A stretch of DNA of 64,000 nucleotides from Zoroaster sp. YZ-2022 (taxonomy: Eukaryota; Echinodermata; Asteroidea; Forcipulatida; Zoroasteridae): positions 21,053,365 through 21,117,364 of the forward strand of contig CM055823.1 in assembly GCA_029582265.1 (NCBI GenBank), written 5' to 3'. Shown in pieces: positions 8,548-19,281 of this stretch. How positions within the stretch are numbered: position 1 is the stretch's first letter; each line of letters starts with the position of its first letter. A program made the position numbers and the translations under genes. A model generated the notes under the pieces. It saw nothing but the letters and a program-made list of their open reading frames with translations, made no database searches and was not told the DNA's origin.

Positions 8548-9567
8548 AGGCATGAGAATGGGTTGTGTTAGAAAAAACTGGAAAATAGCGATTCACTATT
8601 AATGACCCAATCAAGCCGTAGGCTTGGCCCGAGCCGAAGGCGAGGCATGCCGGGGGTTTCAGGGAGCCGGGGCCCCCTGGCGGGGGTTGAAGGGGTCAGT
8701 GCCCCCTTTAGAAAATTTTGACAATTTAGGTACTGAAAAGTACCTAAAGAATTTGTCCTTCTTATCTTCACTAGATTTACATGTTCCGCTGTGGTAACAT
8801 GAGCTTTTAGTGCACTTTTCCCGCGATTTCCATAGTTGATCAGTTTATTGCAAAGCGTGCTCATCGACTTCCCTGGTATATCTACCTTTCTGGCGAACTC
8901 GCCGAGATTGCACTTTACTTTATCGGCAATACCACTTTTACCAGGCAGTTTAATTTCCACATCTTCCTCTAATAACCAAGACCACTTCCATTTTTCTTTG
9001 ACACCTTTATCCGACTCCCGTACGAATTGTTCTTCATTTCTATCCAAAATTCTCGGCATTTTGAAGTCGGATGCCTCCGATATTTCACGATAATTTTACT
9101 ATAACTTTTTTTCTTTCACGTACACAAAGGCCAAAGCGTTAACACGATGGCCGCTCAATCAACAACAGCATTTCCTAACGCTCATTATAGGGGATCGTTC
9201 ATTGGACAATTTTTATGACGTTATGGAATACTTGATACCTAACGCGATCGTTGATTCGTTTAGTAAACTTCATCTCTGTAACAGCACTTCATCGCTCTGC
9301 GTACGTCGTGTAAATAGGATCGGAGAAACGGGTTTATAAAACAGCTGGGAGCGTCTAAAAACAGAGCTACGAAGCCGACTTTAAAAGTGCCGATCTCGGG
9401 GCATTTCAGCAATGATATTTCCACAATTTCCCTAAAAAAAAAAATCACCCTAGACCACCTGATCTACCCCCCAAATTTTAAACCGGATTCACATTGAACT
9501 CGGAGAGGACATATTTTGGCCTCCAAAAAGCGGGAAACCGCGGAACGGCGGGAAATTCTCATGCCTG
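8547..9567 (-). mobile_element. DNA transposon, hAT-like, 1021 bp, inserted in the exon 9 repeat
   Basis: Ends CAGGCATGAGAAT and ATTCTCATGCCTG are 13-bp perfect inverted repeats. On the minus strand, 8568-9059 is open for 163 codons. Part of it reads MSTLCNKLINYGNRGKSALK and AHVTTAEHV, resembling a BED/C2H2-like zinc knuckle of transposases, with a low-quality tail after it. No catalytic domain is present, so this is a non-autonomous or deleted copy. A clean target duplication is not visible. Confidence 0.6.
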
Positions 9568-9572
9568 GACAT

Positions 9573-9765
9573 ACTGACTAAAACGTGATGGCAGAATCAC
9601 TCAGTACATTAATGAACTGTAGGCAGTCTGAATCTCCATTCTTTGGGCAGAAGCCGACTGACACATACTGACTAAAACGGGATGGCAGAATCACTCTACA
9701 GTACATTAATGAACTGTAGGCAGTCTGAATCTCCATTCTTTGGGCAGAAGCCGACTGACACATAC
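9573..9765. repeat. More 94-bp copies of the exon 9 acceptor half
   Basis: Two copies (GATGGCAGAATCACTC at 9587 and 9681) continue the array at 8345-8528 beyond the inserted transposon. The second carries a 4-base insertion. Confidence 0.85.
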
Positions 9766-9830
9766 TGACTAATAGTTGGCTTCTGGTCTTCTCAATGCCA
9801 TACCTGAAATGGAAGTCCACAGAATTGGTT

Positions 9831-10047
9831 AAAGGGACAATATCGTCACAATCAACAGGGCATGGAATCAGAGTGTCAGTTTTAGATAAACTCAATGACT
9901 GAAAATAATGCCCACAAAGGTCGTATTACCGTTGCTGCTGCATAAATGAGCCAGTAATTTTCAGTCAATGTGTTCATCTTAAACTAGGATACTAATTCCG
10001 TGCCCTGTTGAAAGTCTGCTCTGATTGTGACGATAGTGTCCCTTTAT
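9831..10047. mobile_element. MITE with ~85-bp arms, AAAGGGACAATATCG ends
   Basis: The left arm AAAGGGACAATATCGTCACAATC...GACTGAAAAT is mirrored by ATTTTCAGTC...GATTGTGACGATAGTGTCCCTTT. Its arm is the progenitor of the 119-bp satellite at 20270-21430. Confidence 0.7.
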
Positions 10048-10225
10048 AAGTAACTTCATTCTACTAAATTATTAAAGTGAACCCAGTTTACCCTGGTGTT
10101 TCTAGTTCACAAGCAAGCACCTTAGTTTCAGAAAATGAATTGGTTTTTCAGCAATGTATATATAATATTAATAATAGCCAAACTAGAGAGAATGATTGAA
10201 ATAGACAATTTCACAAATTCTCTAC

Positions 10226-10292
10226 CTGAGGTGAAGTTCCATGTCGTCAACAAAAGGGATGTCAAAGGGCACTGGCACATCCCATTCTTTGC
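10226..10292 (-). CDS. Secreted-protein gene, exon 8 (67 bases)
   Basis: A small exon with acceptor TTCCTCCCCAG and donor CTCAG/GTAGAG. With one base from exon 7 and one from exon 9 it encodes GKEWDVPVPFDIPFVDDMEL and HLS. Both phases match the neighbours exactly, which is the main support. Confidence 0.75.
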
Positions 10293-10534
10293 CTGGGGAG
10301 GAACAAAACAAAAGCTTCAATTTCAATTAAATGGTTACCTCTTTGCCCTAACTGCAAAAACTTCTGACAAAGCCAACTTGAGCGTATTATAGAACTTGTT
10401 CAACAAAGACACATGCTCAGAGAGCTTATTGGACTTGATGGTGGTATACACATATTTATATATGCGCTTATTCCTCTCATGAGAAAATAAGGAAAACACA
10501 TTCAGATTTGCTTGTATGCATTAAATTTTTTACA

Positions 10535-10592
10535 AATTTGCAAAATTTCTACATTAAAATGTAGAAATTTTGCAAATTTGCAAAAAATGACA
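10535..10592. repeat. Near-perfect hairpin, ~25-bp arms
   Basis: CAAATTTGCAAAATTTCTACAT and its exact reverse complement are separated by four bases. AT-rich; may be a short fold-back insertion. It lies in intron 8. Confidence 0.7.
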
Positions 10593-11006
10593 GCATGTCA
10601 GATGGAATAATTTCTCAGAATGTTTGGTACCATCACTAACTTCACATCGAGTTTTTAGATTACAATTCAGTAATTTTTTTTACCGGGTAATTACAAAATA
10701 ATTGTTATTCGCACTGTGCATGAGCCGTTGAGCGCACATGTTGTTAGACCATTGTGGGCGAAAGGGCAGCAATAGTGCGTCGCGTTTGGCATATTTTGCA
10801 GTTGATGTGCTTATGTGCGGAATAACTCCAGCGATCACTGGCTGGCAGAAGTACACACACGTTTAGTACCGTAACATACGTGCATAAAGTGTACGCACAA
10901 CGCTCACACAATGCCAAAGTGGCTATCAAGACACTGGATGCAAATTCACCGCTAGAGGGCTACGATGTGCACTGAGCGAATACCACCACCCCTTCGTATG
11001 ACTCAC

Positions 11007-11216
11007 CCCATTCCGCATCCAGGATCTGAACTGTGTAGTTCCATGAGTTGACACCAAGTATAAACTGAAATTCACAGGGGTCAAAGCGCATGAACGCCTT
11101 GAAGGCCAACGACACCATGAAGAGTTTGACGTTCATACAGCACTCTATGCCGAGACAGCTCTCATCAATCTTACAGTAGACGCTCTTTGCCAGGGAGACT
11201 TGTAACAAAGGACAGC
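11007..11216 (-). CDS. Secreted-protein gene, exon 7: cysteine-rich domain A
   Basis: Acceptor ATTTTTAG and donor TGGG/GTGAGT, 210 bases, phase 1 in and 1 out. It opens with RCPLLQVSLAKSVYCKIDES and continues CLGIECCMNVKL, a hydrophobic stretch, then FDPCEFQFILG and WNYTVQILDAEW. The paired cysteines and alternating hydrophobic residues suggest a disulphide-bonded beta-rich extracellular domain. Its opening CPLL...LAKSVYC is mirrored by the exon at the left edge of the window (LAKLVYC), so this is a repeated module. Confidence 0.8.
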
Positions 11217-11247
11217 CTAAAAATTGCCGTACAATATGTTATTTTAA

Positions 11248-11605
11248 CACTATGAATAACTTTACCCTGAAAATTACCTGAAAATCTGTTTTACCATGAA
11301 ATAAACAGTTCATGGCAATTTCACGATAAAATTAACACCACGAAAATGCCATGAAATACTCTTGGGACTCGATCCTTCGCCGTGAAAACTCTGTGAAAAT
11401 GCCATAAACTTCTTGTGGCAGTATTGGGGCAGCTCATTAATTCTTGAGAGAGCAGTGAATTTGCTGTGAAATCACTGTGAACATTATTGCCAATTTCTGA
11501 GAGGAAGAGACAGTCACTGTGAAATTGCTGTGAAATTACACTGAACTTTTATTTCACGGCAAAACAGATTTTCAGGGAATTTTCAGGGTAAAGTCGTTCA
11601 TAGTG
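11248..11605. mobile_element. CACTATG MITE, copy 1, 3-bp TSD
   Basis: Starts CACTATGAATAACTTTACCCTG and ends with the complement CAGGGTAAAGTCGTTCATAGTG. Interior arms (TTCACGGCAATTT words) fold back along most of the length. TAA flanks both sides. Copies 2 and 3 are at 22296-22644 and 27497-27842. Ends and TSD length fit CACTA/EnSpm derivatives. Confidence 0.65.
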
Positions 11606-11639
11606 TAAAGCCAGTAAAAACTTTGGTAAAAAGTTTGTA

Positions 11640-11960
11640 AATGTATCCATACTTTATAACATACTTCTAACATAATTTATCTGATATCTTGTGGTATTCA
11701 GTATATCGTGAGACAAGAAGATTCATCAGACAAGCAATCAGAGTTGACAAACATGTATTTAACAGAGGTGTGATTTTACAAAAGTAAATAGTAAATGTAT
11801 CCATACTTTATAACATACTTCTAACATAATTTTTCTGATATCTTGCAGGATATGTGGTATTTAGTATATCGTGAGAGTGAGACAAGTAGATTCATCAGAC
11901 AAGCAATCAGAGTTGACAAACATGTATTTTACAGAGGTGTGATTTTACAAAAGTAAAAGA
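11640..11960. repeat. Direct duplication, ~150 bp
   Basis: AAATGTATCCATACTTTATAACATACTTCTAACATAATTT...GTTGACAAACATGTATTT...GGTGTGATTTTACAAAAGTAAA occurs twice in a row (from about 11640 and 11793) with small differences. Confidence 0.75.
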
Positions 11961-12207
11961 TCCTGAAAAGGATCTACCTTTGATCTCGCCTTGTAATGTA
12001 AAAACCCCACCTAGTAGTAGTACAAAGCCCCCCTGAACCTCCTGGATGTTTTTGGGAGGATTTACAGATTCTCCACATCCCCACAAACAAGAAACTAGAG
12101 GTTTGGACACAATACAGGCTACTTCTTTCTTTCAAGAAAATTTTGAGGCAAAGGGAGATTTGTAAAAAATCTTGAAATCAGGAAAAATCCTGAGAAATCA
12201 CAGACCT

Positions 12208-12403
12208 GATATCAGATAACGTGGATATACGAAGGAGGAATGAAACTAGCCTAAAGATCTGACGTCACGCTTTGAGCTAGAGGCGTGTGAATTACACCAG
12301 ATCCTGATATCAGATAACGTGGATATACGAAGGAGGAATGAAACTAGCCTAAAGATCTGACGTCACGCTTTAAGCTAGAGGCACGTGAATTACGCCAGAT
12401 CCT
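12208..12403. repeat. 98-bp tandem duplication
   Basis: GATATCAGATAACGTGGATATACGAAGG starts at 12208 and 12306. The units differ at a few bases. A hairpin CCTGTCTATATCC/GGATATAGACAGG lies further on at 12549-12580. Confidence 0.8.
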
Positions 12404-12807
12404 GGCCGTGCAGCCGCAATATTTTTCCCGATGCTGAACTTTGACCTTGGTTGGTAGCTAACACGCACAAACCTCGAAGTGTGATGTCAGATCTTCAGCA
12501 CAACGCGTTAACGTATCCAATAAAATCCTTTGAGTGGTACGTCTGGAGCCTGTCTATATCCTTGATAGGATATAGACAGGGGACCAGTCTAGAATGAAAT
12601 CAACAAGACCAATAACTGACGCTTGACACTTTTCAAAAGACAGCTCAAAATCTTTTTCAATAATTCCCAGACATTATCGGATGAGGGCGCATCACTACAA
12701 ATCTTCACGGCAATGATAGTATTATATTCAGCATATTTTTGCTTTTGATGGGTGTAAACACAATAATTTGTTTTGTAGCATAATGACAAAATCTCTCAAA
12801 CACTTAC

Positions 12808-12917
12808 GATCCTCAGGCTGTTTGTATCGCTGAAGTAGCACCTTCCTGTCTCCTTGAGAACTCAGGCCTCTCTGTTGGAGTTCAATCCTTAAGACAAGGC
12901 TTGTCACTCACCAGTTT
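12808..12917 (-). CDS. Secreted-protein gene, exon 6: SAP-like motif, one-base frameshift
   Basis: Acceptor CTGTAACAG and donor GATC/GTAAGT. The reading frame into exon 7 encodes IELQQRGLSSQGDRKVLLQRY, a close match to the SAP pattern L..EL..RGL...G.K..L..R. Opened in phase 0 from exon 5, the exon reads KLVSDKPCLKD and then meets a stop. It is 110 bases long where 109 would restore the frame. A single extra base, most simply one G in CTTAAGGATTG, explains the shift. SAP motifs are usually nucleic-acid binding in nuclear proteins; in a secreted protein the helix-turn-helix is more likely structural. That last point is inference. Confidence 0.7.
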
Positions 12918-13200
12918 CTGTTACAGAAAGGGAATTTCTATCTGAGCGAGTTTGCAAAAGTTGCATGATAGTAAATCTGTGGGAAAAACTTTTCAGCAAT
13001 ACCTCACAAATGAAAGTGAAAGTGAGTTTGAAAAAGGTCTTCACCGTTACATTTCGCAAGTTGTTTTTAAAAGGTACATAATAATTCAGGGATACAGTTC
13101 CATCGTGGAAATAACAAGTACAAGTAGAAACACTTCTGGTGGAAACATTTTTGTGGTAAATGATTTTTTGTGTTCATTTTAGTGGGACCACTGAACTTAC

Positions 13201-13379
13201 AACAATTGTCCTGTCAATTTTAAGCAAGTCGTCTGCCGGTCCCTCCAGTCCGAGCTTGCGGGCAAAAGCCAGAATGGAACTAATCTTCAGGTTCCTCAGG
13301 GTAAAGTTCTTAAAGGGTGATCCGGAGCCAATTTTCGGATGCGGAAGATCCAGAGCCTCCTTAGTCTTTTCTCGATTAC
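13201..13379 (-). CDS. Secreted-protein gene, exon 5
   Basis: Acceptor TTACTACAG and donor ATTGTT/GTAAGT, 179 bases. The first two bases complete the Ser codon left by exon 4. It encodes SNREKTKEALDLPHPKIG, then a helical region with FTLRNLKISSILAFARKLG and DDLLKIDRTIV, ending in phase 0. A predicted helical pair ahead of the SAP motif in the next exon. Confidence 0.75.
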
Positions 13380-13400
13380 CTGTAGTAATAAAAAAATATA

Positions 13401-13668
13401 ATAATTCGTCCCTAATTTGTCATAGTGACCAATCCTGAATTAAGTTGGCATAATGACCAATGCAGTATTGGTCACTTTGCCAAATTACAAAAATAGCCAG
13501 TTAGAGCATTCGTCATTTGAATGCATGCTCTATCTCCAAAACTATAAGGAATACATGCATGTGGATTAGATACAATGGTAGGTCTCTTCCTGAATGTACT
13601 AATGGGCGGGAAAACTTAAAATTGAAAAAAGTCAGATTGGTCACTATGGCAAATTAGTGACGAATTGT
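13401..13668. mobile_element. MITE with 35-bp ends
   Basis: AATTCGTCCCTAATTTGTCATAGTGACCAATC at the left is mirrored by GATTGGTCACTATGGCAAATTAGTGACGAATT at the right. It sits just upstream of exon 5. Confidence 0.7.
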
Positions 13669-13881
13669 TATTATTATTATTATTATAGACCTTAATATGC
13701 ATTTATTATAATGTCACAAACTGAAGGGCGCCCTCGCTCAGAGGCAAAAGAAGGTTACTCATTGGTTGATGTAAGTGCGCTCCACGTATGCGTGCATTTA
13801 AGTGCATCTACCTGCAGTGCGCATACATGAACCAATGAACCCTTCTTTTACCAATTGTACAAAACAAACGGAGTCTCTTAC

Positions 13882-14103
13882 TTGGTGAGACGACCCGATT
13901 CAGAGACGATTGGCGCTTGGGTGCTCTGTTGCTAGGGTTAGGCCGGTTTGTTGTCGTCTTGGGAGGTGCTTTGCGTTTAGGACTGGTGTTCTCCTTTTGA
14001 CCTTTCTTGTTGTTGCGTCCCAGCAACGAACCTTCCTTCACGGTCTTGCCACGTCGAGTCAGAAGTTCCATGGAAACAAAATTAGGCCAGTCTTTTCAGC
14101 TTT
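13882..14103 (-). CDS. Secreted-protein gene, exon 4, frameshifted basic linker
   Basis: Acceptor TTCTCACTTTAG and donor CCAA/GTAAGA. Read in phase 0 from exon 3 it gives KAEKTGLILFPWNF and then a stop. The frame needed for exon 5 starts within the same exon and gives MELLTRRGKTVKEG followed by a Lys/Arg/Pro/Ser-rich linker. The exon is 222 bases long, whereas the flanking phases demand a length of 1 modulo 3. One base is therefore missing (or two are extra) between about 14071 and 14090. The ATG at 14071 might serve as a separate start, but a lost base is the simpler reading. Confidence 0.65.
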
Positions 14104-14339
14104 CTAAAGTGAGAAACAAAAGCGAGACTCGGCAATCAGGACTCAGATTCGGACTCTAGGTTTTAGGACTTAAATACAAGTCTTTCAATCACTTATGGTA
14201 ATGTGCCTCTCTTCAGGATTCTGTATTCTTCACTGGTAATTGATGGTGGCAATCGAGGCTTTGAGTAATCATACTTTGGCTGCACAGAGTATACAGATCA
14301 CCACCGAGAGGCAAAACCTATAGGAACCTAAGCCTTTAC

Positions 14340-14597
14340 CTGCCATACTAGCCTGTAGTCGTCACACACTTGTATCCACTGTGGGATCTCCAGTGGCCGC
14401 TTTGCCAGGTAGTTGCTGGGGTCAACGTAGCCCTCCTTGGCCGCCTGGTCGGCAGCAGATGGCTCGTCATCAAGGGCGCTGTCCAGAAGTGAAGCCAGAC
14501 GGTCTGGTTTGGTTTTCTTCATTGATAGATGGATGTAGTTGGGCGGTGTGCAGGTGGTGGCACTGCTCACTAGGCCAATCTGGGTACCAGCTATCAC
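14340..14597 (-). CDS. Secreted-protein gene, exon 3
   Basis: Acceptor TTCAAACAG and donor CAG/GTAAAG, exactly 86 codons, phase 0 at both ends. It encodes VIAGTQIGLVSSATTC, an acidic middle (LLDSALDDEPSAADQ) and the end PQWIQVCDDYRLVWQ. No named domain is recognised. Because both ends are phase 0, the next exon should open in phase 0. Confidence 0.75.
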
Positions 14598-15499
14598 CTG
14601 TTTGAATAAAGTATGTGTAACCAATATCATCATTTTGCACATGAAAGGAAACGTACAACATTGGTAATGTTGATAAAACTGCTTTTATGTTTTGTTTTTT
14701 TAAATAAATATATACATTAAAGAACCTACCTTCAGCTCCAAGTTTCAGCTCAATATGGAGTCTAAGTCATGAGAAAGTGTCTAAAAGCATTTACAATTTT
14801 TACAGCAATGTTTTGGATTCGTTTTTGTTTTTTTTTGTCATAAGAGCCCTTCATTAAAATAATTATTTAGTTTTCTAAATTTGGTTTTAAAAAGTTTTAG
14901 ACATTTGTGTGGCTTAAAATTAATGTTCAGTCGGAATTTATGAAATCATTTACGGGTAATTGGAACCGCGCGTGTCACCTCAGACCTGCACGTTGGCAGT
15001 TTTAATTTTCTATTTTTTTGCTATGAAACGATGTCCAATTGCAGCCAAAATTGCTGGATTGATTGGAATTCTGCTGTGCTGTGTTTTAAACAACTTTTTC
15101 ACTGAGGGGTTTGAACCTTTTGCCAGATTTGTGAGGCCTCTCTTAGCCACCATACTTTGTACATGGGAAATTTTGTACATGTATCACGTGTTTCACTGTG
15201 GCAAAAAAAAAATTCATATTTCAGACCAGGTAGTGAAAACAAATGCTGTGAAATGACATTTCTCAAAATAATCGTGAGACACATGGTGTTACAGTAAATA
15301 TGTATTGAAATTATTAATGGTGGGTAACGTCATGAATTAATTTTGCCACTTTTTTACTGACATTACACCAACTCTGACAACTGCTTTGAGAAATTTCATT
15401 TCAAAGTATTTGTTTTACTTTCTAAAAGGAACTTATCAATGTTCCAATGAAAGTGATATCGTTACACCCCTAAATACAACTGAGTATCTCATTTTGTAC

Positions 15500-15680
15500 C
15501 TTTACTCCTCGAGGCATCTCCAAGTCAACACCCTGGTCCTCATAGTGCCCGGCCGAGTTAGTGGGATAGAAACCCCCAGAGGCACATTCTCCGGACCCAG
15601 GTGATCGATACTTCCTTGGGAAGAACTTGTGGGCCTTTGGACCAAAGAGTTTCATGATGAGAGTTTGGGACTTCTGGTAC
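15500..15680 (-). CDS. Secreted-protein gene, exon 2
   Basis: Acceptor CTTTTCAG and donor AAG/GTACAA, 181 bases. The first base completes the Ala codon left open by exon 1, and the exon ends in phase 0. The peptide is basic and then Gly/Pro-rich (KLFGPKAHKFFPRKYRSPG, then GFYPTNSAGHYEDQG). I recognise no named domain. The downstream intron boundary agrees in phase with exon 3. Confidence 0.75.
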
Positions 15681-15737
15681 CTGAAAAGGTTATGGAAAAA
15701 TATGTATTTTAGTTTTGGTGATCGATCCTTTGCATTA

Positions 15738-16320
15738 ATAATAATAAAGATTTGTAGCGCGCACATATCCACCCTGCTGGGCGCTCAAGGCGCGGAAACA
15801 AAGAAAAAACATGAATACAAACAATATACAATGACAACATAGAAAAAAAATTGTGTACCGAGATTCATGTACAATGCAATTACAAATATACATCATCTTT
15901 GCAGAATTGTGACATAAGTTGCGTTTTAAAGCAGTGACTTGAATCTAGTTATATGTATGACAAGATTTGAGTTTAGTTGGAAGATAATTTCAAGGTTCTC
16001 GGAGCCGCAACAGAAAAAGACCTATCACCCCAGTTCCGTTTTGAAGTTGGTTCCTTCAGGAGTGACATGTTGCTGGAGCGCAAATTGTGTGATGGAGTGT
16101 AGACTTTAAGCAGTTCAGAAATATAAATTGTGAAACAGGAAGCCAGTGCAGTTCTTTCAAGATTGAAGTGATATGGCATGACTTTCTAGACAAAGTTACA
16201 ACACGAGCTGCTGTGTTTTGTATGTGCTGAAGACAGGATATTTGATATAGACAAAATGAATAAGAAAAAACAAAGAAATTATAATAATTCACATTGTGAC
16301 AGGCAAAAGCTACAGTAGTC
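15738..16320 (-). mobile_element. 5'-truncated CR1/L2-like LINE
   Basis: The minus strand carries the last coding part (SCLQHIQNTAARVVTLSRKS, CHITSILKELHWLPVSQ, then LRSSNMSLLKEPTSKRNWGD) and the same 3' end (GCGCGCTACAAATCTTTATTATTATT) as the large LINE at 51.2-55.2 kb. It is frameshifted and inserted in intron 1. Confidence 0.8.
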
Positions 16321-16377
16321 TATGTCAAAAAATCAAAACATCTTTTATTTTGAGGAGATGTCAACCGAATAGAAACG

Positions 16378-16447
16378 CGGTATATAATGTTTAGTGGGTT
16401 TCTTGTGGCAGGATGGCCTTGTCGAGGCCTTGCTGGTCACCTGTTCC
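16378..16447. repeat. 70-bp duplicated segment, copy 1
   Basis: GGTATATAATGTTTAGTGGG...GGCCTTGCTGGTCACCTGTTCC also occurs at 18110-18180. Here it is cut by the hAT-like MITE at 16448; copy 2 shows the uninterrupted sequence. Confidence 0.7.
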
Positions 16448-16600
16448 CAGCGGCGTAGCCAGGACTTTTTCAGTGGGGGGCACTGCTTTTCAGTGGGGGG
16501 GCCCAGGGGGTATGGGTTTTTCCCTTTTCTTTTTTTTCTTCTGTTTTTTGGGGCACTGAGGATTTTTCGTAGGGGGGCACCTGGGGGGGCACTGGAAATT
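16448..16600. mobile_element. hAT-like MITE fragment (CAGCGGCGTAGCC)
   Basis: Left end CAGCGGCGTAGCCAGGACTT and G-rich interior as in the complete copy at 25107-25293. The right end is missing. Confidence 0.6.
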
Positions 16601-16639
16601 TGTACATGTACATCTGTAATTTGTTCAATACTTGGATCT

Positions 16640-17106
16640 TTATAAAATATTCATAAATGCCCAAGACAGTTTAGACAATCTGATTCGACAAAATGTAATC
16701 ACGTGGGGTGTATTAACGGATGGTATAGACTGGCTTATCAAAATCAGAACAGAACGTATGTGCCAGCTGTTCACCAGCTGTTTTGTGTAACGTGCAACGT
16801 GGATTTCAACCAATCAGAGTGACGAAGACTGCCATCACGCGTCTGACTCATGTTTTTTGTGTGTCCCCAAAATGTGAATTTGCCCATTTTTATTTGCCTT
16901 TATATTTTTTTACATTTTCAGAACGAAATCGAGACAGGTATTTATGAATGGGAATAACAGTTTGACACTTGGTCTTTACTGCAGGTCAACGACCGTTTTT
17001 GTGCACTGTCACGGGCGATAAGGACCAAGCCGAAGGTGAGGTCCTTATCGCACCAAAACTGGTCGTTAACCTGTGGTAAAGACCAAGCGTCAAACTGTTA
17101 TTCCCT
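16640..17106. mobile_element. Fold-back element
   Basis: The right part (16946-17106) folds on itself: GGGAATAACAGTTTGACACTTGG...GGTCCTTATC paired around CCGAAGGTGAG. The left part (GCCCAAGACAGTTTAGACAATCTGATT...CCCCAAAATGTGAATTTGCCC) recurs inverted at 26940-27270. Confidence 0.6.
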
Positions 17107-17249
17107 TAATATTAAATGATATACTAATCCACTATATACTTTTGGTAAAACGTCTGTAAATGCATCCATACTTGTAATCAAGATATATGTAAAGAAACCA
17201 AAGTTTCAGCTTATTTCATTGTGTCTTTAACAAGAAAATACAGAAAATG

Positions 17250-17655
17250 AATTCAGATTGCCCATAGGCCTACATATATTCAGATTGCCCATAGGCCTAC
17301 ATATATTCAGAATGCCCATAGGCCTACATATATTCAGATTGCCCATAGGCCTACATATATTCAGATTGCCCATAGGGCTACATATATTCAGATTGCCCAT
17401 AGGCCTACATACATGTATATTCAGATTGCCCATAGGCCTACATATATTCAGATTGCCCATAGGCCTACATATATTCAGATTGCCCATAGGCCTACATATA
17501 TTCAGATTGCCCATAGGCCTACATATATTCAGATTGCCCATAGGCCTACATATATTCAGATTGCCCATAGGCCTACATATATTCAGATTGCCCATAGGCC
17601 TACATATATTCAGATTGCCCATAGGCCTACATATATTCAGATTGCCCATACATAT
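17250..17655. repeat. 27-bp minisatellite, ~15 units
   Basis: Unit CAGATTGCCCATAGGCCTACATATATT. Its length is a multiple of three, so it gives spurious open frames on both strands. One unit carries an extra ACATGT. Confidence 0.95.
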
Positions 17656-17839
17656 ATTCCAACAGAACATTTCTGTTTTCGGATGACAGAAATAAATTTT
17701 GGAAATCAATTCACTAATTTTATTATAAGGCTGTTCCAGGACTGAAACTGTCATTCCCCGGTTCCATTGTCGTTTCCAATTACCCATAAATGACTTTTTA
17801 AAATTTCGACTGAACATTAAAAATTGGAGACTTCTATTT

Positions 17840-17870
17840 GTGTGGCTTAAATTTTTAAGCCACACACAAG
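17840..17870. repeat. Palindrome GTGTGGCTTAAA/TTTAAGCCACAC
   Basis: A hairpin with 12-bp arms at the edge of a sequence shared, inverted, with 14870-14960. Confidence 0.6.
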
Positions 17871-18395
17871 TCTCAAATTTATTGTTAACAAAATGTGTGT
17901 GTGGAATGTGGATGCTATGAGTCGTTTTTAATATAGAGGCGGGAAATTATTACAGTACGTCCACATTTAGTGTGACTGTAACAAAACTAGAGAAATTTGT
18001 TTTCACATTGGTTATTTTATACATTCGGGAGTATTTATGTGTTTTTACAAAATCCAAAGATTTACAATTTTGGGTATCCAGTTCCCAAAATAACCATGGG
18101 GAGTGTAACGTGGTATATAATGTTTAGTGGGTTTCTTGTGGCAGGATGGCCTTGTAGAGGCCTTGCTGGTCACCTGTTCCATCTTACCACTCACTGGCTT
18201 TGTTTAAAATGAATTTTTGAATACTTTTCGTTTTTTAGGGTTTGGTTTTATATTTAATTGATGTAATCTGATTGCCAGTGTAAAATGTAATAAAATAAAT
18301 TAAAAATATAATTAAAACGCACAACCTTATTTTATTAAAATGATAGCAACAGAGAGAGAAATATTTCAAGTGACGTTTGATACTATCATACACTT

Positions 18396-19154
18396 TATAC
18401 CAAGTGAGTTTGATGTCAAACTGTGATCATTTATACCAAGTGAGTTTGATGTCAAACTGTGATCATTTACACCAAGTGAGTTTGATGTCAAACTGTGATC
18501 ATTTACACCAAGTGAGTTTGATGTCAAACTGTGATCATTTACACCAAGTGAGTTTGATGTCAAACTGTGATCATTTACACCAAGTGAGTTTGATGTCAAA
18601 CTGTGATCATTTACACCAAGTGAGTTTGATGTCAAACTGTGATCATTTACACCAAGTGAGTTTGATGTCAAACTGTGATCATTTATACCAAGTGAGTTTG
18701 ATGTCAAACTGTGATCATTTATACCAAGTGAGTTTGATGTCAAACTGTGATCATTTATACCAAGTGAGTTTGATGTCAAACTGTGATCATTTATACCAAG
18801 TGAGTTTGATGTCAAACTGTGATCATTTGTACCAAGTGAGTTTGATGTCAAACTGTGATCATTTATACCAAGTGAGTTTGATATCAAACTGTGATCATTT
18901 ATACCAAGTGAGTTTGATATCAAACTGTGATCATTTACACCAAGTGAGTTTGATGTCAAACTGTGATCATTTATACCAAGTGAGTTTGATGTCAAACTGT
19001 GATCATTTATACCAAGTGAGTTTGATGTCAAACTGTGATCATTTATACCAAGTGAGTTTGATGTCAAACTGTGATCATTTATACCAAGTGAGTTTGATGT
19101 CAAACTGTGATCATTTATACCAAGTTAGTTTGATGTCAAACTGTGATCATTTAT
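18396..19154. repeat. 36-bp minisatellite, ~21 units
   Basis: Unit ACCAAGTGAGTTTGATGTCAAACTGTGATCATTTAT with very few variants (TATA/CA, GATGTC/GATATC). Being a multiple of three it leaves long open frames on both strands that I do not regard as coding. It lies about 130 bases downstream of exon 1, in intron 1. Confidence 0.95.
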
Positions 19155-19281
19155 CGTTGTCGAGGAATATCAACGCTGGATTAAAAGTAGCATTAAGCTG
19201 TTGCCAACTATCTGGGTAAAAAAAGCAATCAATTATCATGACAATTTCTGCAAAACTGCTACTGGCAATAAGAATTCTTAC

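Noticed and set aside
8568..9059. Host gene for a 163-residue protein
   Set aside because: It lies wholly between the 13-bp inverted ends of a transposon and looks like the truncated N-terminus of its transposase.
17250..19219. Long open frames (up to 280 codons) on both strands
   Set aside because: They are by-products of 27- and 36-bp tandem repeats whose periods are multiples of three; both strands are open equally.
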